Assembly (NCBI RefSeq): GCF_020883535.1
Contig: NZ_CP086654.1
Location: 1,798,001 to 1,862,000, forward strand
Length of the DNA stretch: 64,000 nucleotides
Reading direction: 5' to 3'
Origin: Staphylococcus ratti
GTDB taxonomy: Bacteria; Bacillota; Bacilli; Staphylococcales; Staphylococcaceae
Positions within the stretch are counted from its first letter, which is position 1. Each line of letters begins with the position of its first letter. Shown here piece after piece: positions 57,604 to 64,000 of this stretch. A program made the translations under genes and the position numbers. The notes below the pieces were generated by a model that saw only the letters and a program-made list of their open reading frames with translations, did not search any database and had not been told where the DNA came from.

Positions 57604-60266
57604 TAGTTAACACCCCACAATACTAATGCGATTCCAAAGCCTTTTTTGTCGTCATAAGGCGTTGTAATCTTCATCACACGGCCTTTACCGTTCACATTGT
57701 CAGTGAATCCGGTACCTGCACGACCATTGATTAAGTCACCCTCTGATACGCCTTTCTCAACGTTTGTATAGATTTGACCTAACAAACCAACCGTGTTCCA
57801 TTCTGGTCGTTCTGAACGCGACATGTATTCGATTGACGGGTCGTAATCTGGATTTTCTACAGGCACGTCGCGCCATTCGAATTGCTCGTGACCCTCGTCG
57901 TCCAAGTAGCTTACTTGCTTGTGCTCTGTGATAGTCACGCCGTATTCATTTTTTAGGTATCTGTCCTTGTGATGATAAGATTTTTCGTTGGCTACTAATG
58001 CGGCAGTGCCAGAGATAACACCGATTGGCTTATCATGTGGCTGTGCCTTTCTGATTTTGTCGCCCTCTAAAGTAACGACTGTTCCTAAAGGAATTGCTTT
58101 ACCATTTTGCGATTCGAACAACTCTGCAATATCGGCACTGTTTTGCGTAATCTTACCAGCAAGCGTTAGGTTACCGCTAAACGTACTTAAATCAACTTTG
58201 ATGTTGCTTGTGGACGCTTCGCCCTTATCTGAATAACCACCGACAATATGGTAGTTGCCAGGCGATTTAACACGGTTACTGTTGATAACAATTTGCGTGT
58301 GACCACCTTTAGTTGTTTCAGATTGCAGTGATGAAATGACGCCTGAACGTGAGCCATACGCCTTAGAGTTGTAACCACTACCGATGACATAGCTTCGCGA
58401 ATCATAAGCGCGAGAGTTACCAGTAGAAGCGATAACAGCACTTACAGGGCTAATTGCAGCACTACCCGTAGAAGCTCCGCTGAATCCACCCTTAGTTATA
58501 GTAGGTACAACGCTATACTTTTCTTTCGCAATCATAGCGGCGTTAGTGTAGTTTTCAGCAGTAATACCACTTAAAATTGTCGTGTTATTGTACGCTTCCA
58601 CACCATTACCTGAACCGTTACCTAATAAGTTACAGTTGGTAATTTTCAAGTCATATATACCACCACCGCTGGCAATACCCACTTTGTTTGATGAGTTCCA
58701 AATATTAGCGTTGTTGATTGTAAATCGTTTACCTTTGTTAGCACCGCCGAAGATTTTAACGTCTGCCCCAGCGTCTTTAAATCCAGTGACATTGATATTG
58801 TTTAGCGTCACGTTTTCTGCCATGAATTGAACAGCAATAACCGGCATAGTGTAGTCAGTTTTTCCGCCGTCGATTTTAGCAAAGCGATTATCGCCAATTG
58901 CAGTGAAGTTGTTGACCGATACATTACGATAAGCACTGATTAACAACCCTCTAGGTGTAGTGCCTGGATATACGCCGTTATAATACGGGTATAACGCTAA
59001 ACAGTTGTTCAATGACACATTCATCGCCGTTTTACTTTTAGCGTCTGTGGCGCTTCTGTGGTGGCCTATATGGCGTATGTTGAATGCTCGAATATCTTCA
59101 ATAGACACATGACCATTTACAAATACACCTTGTGCAGCACTTGTTGCAGCATGACCTTTAATTTCCAGACCGCCATAGTTCCCCTCTGTTTTGTTGCTAT
59201 CCAAAAATACATATTGAGACCCGTCGTCAATCTCGATACCGTTGCTATTCCCACCACCAGTTGGCGTATGGGCATAGCTGTTCGAAATAGTAAGATAACG
59301 CGAGTGGTGCGTTGTAATACCATCATCGCCATGACCGTAAACTTCACATCTATCAATGTGGATGTGTTTACTCTCTAACGCCTCTGGCACGCGGTTGCCG
59401 TCGCCTTGATAATAATAGTCATCACTTGCGTAAGTTACATCTATGCCGTGTAGTAATGCGTCGAATGACTTAACGTTGTAGATGTAGCCGTTAGTAACAC
59501 CTGCAAAGCGGATATTGCTAGAACGCGACCCACCGACTGCTTTTAGCGATTTGTCTTGTCTATGTTTATTTCCGTCGAAAGTGAAGTTTTCGAGAGAAAT
59601 ATTTTTAGCGAATCCACTCATCTTCAAGTTGGTAATACCTATGTTAGCAGCGGGTGTGCTATCCATAAATTTAATCGTAGTTATATCTACGCCTTGCCCC
59701 ACAAGACGTGAGTTATTCGGCATTTTAATACCTGTAGTTAAGTACGTTCCAGCACTCATTGTAACCATTCTGTTTCCATCGGCTAAAGTGTCTGTGAATG
59801 CTTGTGTACTGTCCTTTTGACCGGTAGGGTCGCCGCCGTAATCATCTACATTAACCACACGCATAATCTTAGCCAACAATTCATCACGCAGCTTCTCACG
59901 GTTATTCTTCTCGTTCAAGAAGTCGTGATATAGTCGTGACGCTAAAGAATCGAAGTGTTGAGCGTCCATAGCCACGCGGCTTGCGCGTAATTCTTGGATT
60001 CCGTCGCCATTGTGACCTAACACAAGTCTTTCAATTTGCTTGCGTTGATACTTCAATTCATCAGCAGTGTTATTGGTCGTACCGTCCGCCAATTTATGCA
60101 CAATCTGATTAGTTGTGTGGGCGGTAGCTTGTTCTTTTTCGTGATATTTTTTGTACTTTTCATTTTTATTTAATGCATACTCGATATCTTCCGCATTGCT
60201 TTCGTTTTGAGATACAAACTTTTGACCAAATACGGAATGGAATTTTTTAATCAATTTTATTGGCAT
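57603..60266 (-). CDS. Tail appendage with beta-helix and self-cleaving Peptidase_G2 chaperone
   Basis: 887 residues. An N-terminal anchor (about 1-140) is followed by a pectate-lyase-like right-handed beta-helix (VNVDDYGGDPTGQKDSTQAF, then long NXT/NXS-rich rungs). The C-terminal region (NSADIAELFESQNGKAIPLG, then DKPIGVISGTAALVANEKSY) is the intramolecular chaperone that trims itself in phage tail spikes. It may bind or cut teichoic acid or another surface polymer. It looks intact. Confidence 0.85.
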   Translation of the reverse strand: MPIKLIKKFHSVFGQKFVSQNESNAEDIEYALNKNEKYKKYHEKEQATAHTTNQIVHKLADGTTNNTADELKYQRKQIERLVLGHNGDGIQELRASRVAMDAQHFDSLASRLYHDFLNEKNNREKLRDELLAKIMRVVNVDDYGGDPTGQKDSTQAFTDTLADGNRMVTMSAGTYLTTGIKMPNNSRLVGQGVDITTIKFMDSTPAANIGITNLKMSGFAKNISLENFTFDGNKHRQDKSLKAVGGSRSSNIRFAGVTNGYIYNVKSFDALLHGIDVTYASDDYYYQGDGNRVPEALESKHIHIDRCEVYGHGDDGITTHHSRYLTISNSYAHTPTGGGNSNGIEIDDGSQYVFLDSNKTEGNYGGLEIKGHAATSAAQGVFVNGHVSIEDIRAFNIRHIGHHRSATDAKSKTAMNVSLNNCLALYPYYNGVYPGTTPRGLLISAYRNVSVNNFTAIGDNRFAKIDGGKTDYTMPVIAVQFMAENVTLNNINVTGFKDAGADVKIFGGANKGKRFTINNANIWNSSNKVGIASGGGIYDLKITNCNLLGNGSGNGVEAYNNTTILSGITAENYTNAAMIAKEKYSVVPTITKGGFSGASTGSAAISPVSAVIASTGNSRAYDSRSYVIGSGYNSKAYGSRSGVISSLQSETTKGGHTQIVINSNRVKSPGNYHIVGGYSDKGEASTSNIKVDLSTFSGNLTLAGKITQNSADIAELFESQNGKAIPLGTVVTLEGDKIRKAQPHDKPIGVISGTAALVANEKSYHHKDRYLKNEYGVTITEHKQVSYLDDEGHEQFEWRDVPVENPDYDPSIEYMSRSERPEWNTVGLLGQIYTNVEKGVSEGDLINGRAGTGFTDNVNGKGRVMKITTPYDDKKGFGIALVLWGVN

Positions 60267-60277
60267 TGTGTACCTCC

Positions 60278-62140
60278 TTATTCGTCATAGAAGAAGTAAT
60301 AATCTTTGATAAGCTCATACATAATCACTTCATGACCTTTCTCGTTAGGGTGTAGTCCGTCAGGCATGCTAGCCTTTCTAAATGCAGGATTATACGGTTT
60401 AAAATAATCCGAATGATACGCGTCAAACACGGGTACGTTTAACTCATTGCACGCGATAACCTGTGCGTTAACGTAATCCTCAAGTGTTAAATTAAGTTTG
60501 TTTTTATCCGTGTCTTTGCGTCGTATTTTAGTACCGTCCATAGGGCACTGTCTTGTAGCTGTCATGACTAAGATTTTAGCGTTAGGGTTGTTCTTCTTAA
60601 TCACTTCAATTGCACTACAAAAGGCACCATAAAACGTTTTTAAGTTCGTTTTATCAGTGCCTATATCTACATTAGCCAACCAATCGTCATCAGTACCTTG
60701 CAAGATGATTAGGTCGCCGTCTATTTTAGTTGCTTGGTCGTATATGCTATTTTCTTTAACTGTCGACATTGTCGCGCCACTAACCGATAAATTGGTAGAT
60801 TTAGCTTTAATCTTCTTGGCTAGCATTTGTGTGAAGTTTTCTTTCGCCATACTACCTTTTGCAACGGAATCGCCTACAGTGCCTATCATTTTGACATCGC
60901 GTATAGATGACTTGGTTGTAAAATCGCGAATAATAGTACCGTTACTTGTTGTGATACTTTTACTGTCGATGGCATTCACTTTATCTTTAATTTTATCTGT
61001 GGCGCCCATGATTTGTTGGTTTGTGGCTGTATTAGCATTAGTCTGCGCCCTTAACTCAAACGCTTCTTTAGCAGGGTTGTTAGACTTGAATGTTTTAGCA
61101 TAGTTAGCAGCCTTTGCTACCGCTTTGTTGTATCTATCCTGCATAGTAAACGCACCTAACACAACATCTTGCTTAATGATTTTATTGTAGGCGTCGCGTT
61201 CCGTGCTAATCTCAATGATACGCACCACATCGTTGTAGCCTATGAGGTCGTCGGTAACACGAACCACATCACCTATTTTAGGCTCTGCTTCGGGGAATTG
61301 ATTTTTTAACGACACGAAGTCTAAAGATATAGACGTCTTTATACTTTCATCAATGGTTAACTCCATTGCTTTTTTAAGCGTATCTTCGTTGGTCATTCGT
61401 CCGTCAATAACAGCAGGTGCGTGTCGCTTACCGATTAAATCAGCAAGAGGGTGCGTGTATTCGAATTGCAAGCTAGCTTCTGCGTATGTTTGTTGGTCTT
61501 CAAATCCGCCGTAACCTCTAATGTAAGTAAAACAGTCAGTAGCGTCTTCTTGAATCTTGATGTTATTTGCATTCACTCCCGCTTTAATGAAGTAATTAGC
61601 GTCTTTTTGAACGGTTTTATATAGGTTGAAAGTTTTTGCTTTAGGGTCATAATCATACTCTAATTTGTAACGTTCTAATCCCTTTTTAAATAAGTCTAGG
61701 TTAGTATCTGCATTGCCTAAATTTTCAAAGCGTGAAGCCTTTACGTCATCATGTAGTTTGAATTTATAACCCGTACCTTTAAATACTAAGTCAAAATATT
61801 TTTGTCCTGTAAAGCTACCTGTATAACGTTCATAGACACGCGTTGTGTTTAAATCATCAATTTCAACAAGACGTGCCTTAATGCTCAACTTCTCTTTGGA
61901 CCCAACCGAAGTTTTGTCTAAAACCACGATTCTGTATTCGTTGAAGTCATTAGGTCCACCAACATTTGTTATTGTCCACATCTTTGTTATGGCTCCGATG
62001 GCGTCAAATGTCGCTTTGTTTTCGATAATGTCCATTTCTAAAGTGCCATCTTCCGCTAACTTATGATTGGTCTTTGTGCTTACGTATAAATCGAAGCCAA
62101 CGCCTTGTAAGCTCTTTAATTTTACTGGAATACGCCTCAT
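60278..62140 (-). CDS. Tail endopeptidase-like (Tal) protein fused to an SGNH hydrolase
   Basis: 620 residues. About 1-350 form the Tal/prophage-tail base (MRRIPVKLKSLQGVGFDLYV). The C-terminal SGNH/GDSL domain starts at MIGTVGDSVAKG (Ser425), with Gly455 (VSGATM), GTDDDW near 482 and the late DGLHPNEKGH (Asp594, His597). The SGNH enzyme probably deacylates a cell-surface sugar or teichoic acid. A comparable fusion is known in phi11-like phages. Confidence 0.85.
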   Translation of the reverse strand: MRRIPVKLKSLQGVGFDLYVSTKTNHKLAEDGTLEMDIIENKATFDAIGAITKMWTITNVGGPNDFNEYRIVVLDKTSVGSKEKLSIKARLVEIDDLNTTRVYERYTGSFTGQKYFDLVFKGTGYKFKLHDDVKASRFENLGNADTNLDLFKKGLERYKLEYDYDPKAKTFNLYKTVQKDANYFIKAGVNANNIKIQEDATDCFTYIRGYGGFEDQQTYAEASLQFEYTHPLADLIGKRHAPAVIDGRMTNEDTLKKAMELTIDESIKTSISLDFVSLKNQFPEAEPKIGDVVRVTDDLIGYNDVVRIIEISTERDAYNKIIKQDVVLGAFTMQDRYNKAVAKAANYAKTFKSNNPAKEAFELRAQTNANTATNQQIMGATDKIKDKVNAIDSKSITTSNGTIIRDFTTKSSIRDVKMIGTVGDSVAKGSMAKENFTQMLAKKIKAKSTNLSVSGATMSTVKENSIYDQATKIDGDLIILQGTDDDWLANVDIGTDKTNLKTFYGAFCSAIEVIKKNNPNAKILVMTATRQCPMDGTKIRRKDTDKNKLNLTLEDYVNAQVIACNELNVPVFDAYHSDYFKPYNPAFRKASMPDGLHPNEKGHEVIMYELIKDYYFFYDE

Positions 62141-62144
62141 CTCC

Positions 62145-63080
62145 TTACCTTGAATAGATTTTGTGTTTGAATACTATTTTTTGTACAACCTGATTCATCT
62201 TAAATCGATTAATCCCAGGGTGTAAAACTGGTTGTTCAGATTCAGTGTTGTAATTATCGATACGTAAGTTGTTACGATACGTATGCAAGCCATCAAACCT
62301 GATGACATCGCCTGCTTTTAACTCTAAACCTTTAATCTTAATCATGTTGCTGTGCGTCATATAGAATGTAAACCCTTTATCGTCATTCTTGCTGACGTTT
62401 TTACCAAGCGTGATTTCGACCACGCTATCTTGGTTAAACTGGTTAATAGGAACGCTACCGTTATAATAAACATCGTCATAGGCTACGTTTTCAAATGTGT
62501 AGCGTCGTTTAATATCAGATTTATTGAATGGTAGATTATCTGGTACTGCCCATTTCTCCATGTTAGGGTCTCTTTCTAAGTCTGTACTGTAACCTATACT
62601 TTCGAAGTATGGTAGGTTAATCGTTTCAAATTCTAGCGTGATTTCGCCACCAATCTTGCCCGTATCGAATGACACTTCATTCACAAGACCGACGTATATT
62701 TGTCTGCCGTCCACGTATTCCATTTCAAACTTTTGCGATTCGCTAGCAAACACACTCTCATATACGATTGAGTTGTCAGGTGTAGCAAGCTCACGCATAT
62801 AAAAATGCCCGCTAAACAAATCTTGTATAGTGGATTTTAAATGCGAGGCATAAGCCATTCTGCTAACGTCGTATCTTAACACAAGTACAACTTTCTTCTT
62901 TTCTTCAACTGTCGAATTATAAAAACGACCATTGATTCTTTCCACATTGTCGAAGCTACGGCTATAACCTGCGCCCTCGACATTGAAAGAAACAACCCGC
63001 AATGCGTCATACGTAAAGGGGTTGTTACTGATACGGTATTTATTGTTGTTTTTAATTACTTCTATGTCATGCGCAATCAA
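62145..63080 (-). CDS. Distal tail protein (Dit-like)
   Basis: 311 residues. The N-terminal half (YDALRVVSFNVEGAGYSRSF, then VVLVLRYDVSRMAYASHL) fits the Dit hub family that connects the tail tube to the baseplate. It lies between tape measure and Tal, the expected position. It overlaps nothing and follows the tape measure gene by 12 bases. Confidence 0.85.
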   Translation of the reverse strand: MIAHDIEVIKNNNKYRISNNPFTYDALRVVSFNVEGAGYSRSFDNVERINGRFYNSTVEEKKKVVLVLRYDVSRMAYASHLKSTIQDLFSGHFYMRELATPDNSIVYESVFASESQKFEMEYVDGRQIYVGLVNEVSFDTGKIGGEITLEFETINLPYFESIGYSTDLERDPNMEKWAVPDNLPFNKSDIKRRYTFENVAYDDVYYNGSVPINQFNQDSVVEITLGKNVSKNDDKGFTFYMTHSNMIKIKGLELKAGDVIRFDGLHTYRNNLRIDNYNTESEQPVLHPGINRFKMNQVVQKIVFKHKIYSR

Positions 63081-63092
63081 TTGACTGCCCCC

Positions 63093-64000
63093 TTACATAA
63101 GTTGAAAACTTGCATTTTTTGCGTTTGTTTCTTCGATATATGATTTAATAGCAGGTATATCAGATTCGTTTCGTACAGTAATGTTAACGATAGGTCTGTT
63201 GTTTTCTTGCATACTGTGTTGTACGTCTTTCGTCATGTGGGTGTCAACAACGCCACCCATACCGCCACCTAATCCGTCTGTGAGGTTAGATGACAATTCG
63301 GTACTGAAAGCGTCGCCCACTCTTGAAGCCAGCGACTGTGCTTGTGATACGGCGCCACCCATACCACCACCGTGTGATGCAACAAAAGAGGTCACGTTGC
63401 TCCATGCGTTAGATATTGCATTACCAACCGCACTAGCCACTCGCCATGCGGCACCAGCAATACCTTCTGCCACTTTACCTATCAATTCCGCACCAGCACT
63501 CATAAAACTTCCGAAAAAGCTAGTGATTCTGTCTAACCCGCGTTGCATTCCGCTTTCTATCTCACTTACCACTCTCACAAAGCCTGATATAATTCGGCTT
63601 ACAAAGCTAATCATTGTGTTCCAAATAGATGACACCCATCTAGCGCCATTAGACACGATGTAGCTGTATGCTTGTACCATTTTCGCAAGCACCGTAGCTG
63701 CCGTTTTACTAAACCAGCTAGATACCGAGTTCCAAATCCGAGTGACAAATCCAGTAATCGCACTCCAAATTTGCCCCCAACTTGTAATATTCGTACCTAA
63801 AATTTTGTTTAGTGTAGTGAAGATGAAATTAGAAATTTGATTCCAAATTGACGATATTGCACCCCAAATTGTTTGGCCAACGTTGATTATCGTATTTTGT
63901 AATGTCAACCAGGCGCCTGAAAAATCGCCAGTTAACAATTGAATGAAAGCGGTAAAAATACCGACGATAATTTGGATAACCGACGATATAATCGCACCTA
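63093..64000 (-). CDS. Tail tape measure protein, C-terminal part
   Basis: The frame is open to the window edge, so the N-terminal part lies outside. The visible part is a row of similar Trp-containing segments (VGQTIWGAISSIWNQISNF; WGQIWSAITGFVTRIWNSV), then Gly-rich stretches and a C-terminal region ending ETNAKNASFQLM. Tape measure proteins set tail length and often span the host membrane. The partial gene extends from its stop at 63093 to the end of the window. Confidence 0.9.
   Translation of the reverse strand, partial: GAIISSVIQIIVGIFTAFIQLLTGDFSGAWLTLQNTIINVGQTIWGAISSIWNQISNFIFTTLNKILGTNITSWGQIWSAITGFVTRIWNSVSSWFSKTAATVLAKMVQAYSYIVSNGARWVSSIWNTMISFVSRIISGFVRVVSEIESGMQRGLDRITSFFGSFMSAGAELIGKVAEGIAGAAWRVASAVGNAISNAWSNVTSFVASHGGGMGGAVSQAQSLASRVGDAFSTELSSNLTDGLGGGMGGVVDTHMTKDVQHSMQENNRPIVNITVRNESDIPAIKSYIEETNAKNASFQLM

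Overview
The window is chromosomal DNA of a staphylococcus followed by one end of an integrated siphophage. The genus call rests on AT-rich sequence and on gene order I know from staphylococci: suf operon, DUF368 gene, metNIQ, gcvH, ntrA and aroD, then ssrA, smpB, rnr, est and secG, then eno, gpmI, tpiA, pgk, gapA and cggR, then a cold-shock gene. A thermolysin-type protease of the aureolysin/ShpII kind, a second divergent YidC and a tmRNA tag differing from the usual staphylococcal one suggest a species outside S. aureus and S. epidermidis, possibly the intermedius-hyicus group. The species is not proven.

Region 1 (1-9.3 kb): a partial DUF3055 gene; a YidC-type insertase; yutD and lipA; a YunD/YunE/YunF-like trio (metallophosphatase, TSUP permease, DUF72 protein); a small esterase; a nitronate monooxygenase; and a CNNM/CBS membrane protein. 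Region 2 (9.3-16.7 kb): sufCDSUB for Fe-S cluster assembly, a divergent DUF368 undecaprenyl-phosphate translocase, and six exact-period 129-bp tandem repeats closed by a terminator. Region 3 (16.7-27 kb): an ABM protein; metNIQ under a clear SAM riboswitch; a toprim and thioredoxin pair; gcvH; an ArsC-like protein; a thioredoxin; ntrA with a Fur box; aroD; a GNAT enzyme; an HAD enzyme; an alpha/beta hydrolase with a Fur-like box; and a DUF4260 protein.

Region 4 (27-40.2 kb): ssrA (tmRNA), smpB, rnr, est, secG, then the glycolytic block eno, gpmI, tpiA, pgk, gapA and the repressor cggR, with CggR-type operator sequences upstream. Region 5 (40.2-48.5 kb): small membrane proteins, an unannotated 27-residue cationic peptide, an acetyltransferase, the metalloprotease, a VOC protein, a TM2 protein, a cold-shock protein, a lipoprotein, a secreted amidase and a secreted CHAP-like protein whose catalytic cysteine is replaced.

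Region 6 (about 48.5-64 kb, all minus strand) is the late end of a phi11-like prophage. In transcription order it carries tape measure (partial), Dit, a Tal-type protein with an SGNH domain, a beta-helix appendage with a self-cleaving chaperone, a BppU/pyocin-knob baseplate protein, small proteins (coiled-coil, XkdX, DUF2951, a 16-residue peptide), a CHAP-glucosaminidase virion lysin, a collagen-like baseplate protein, holin, endolysin, and a DUF3800 gene with its own promoter. The collagen-like gene carries an in-frame stop and the holin gene a frameshift, so the prophage looks degraded. The integrase end lies outside the window, and I could not fix an attachment site.
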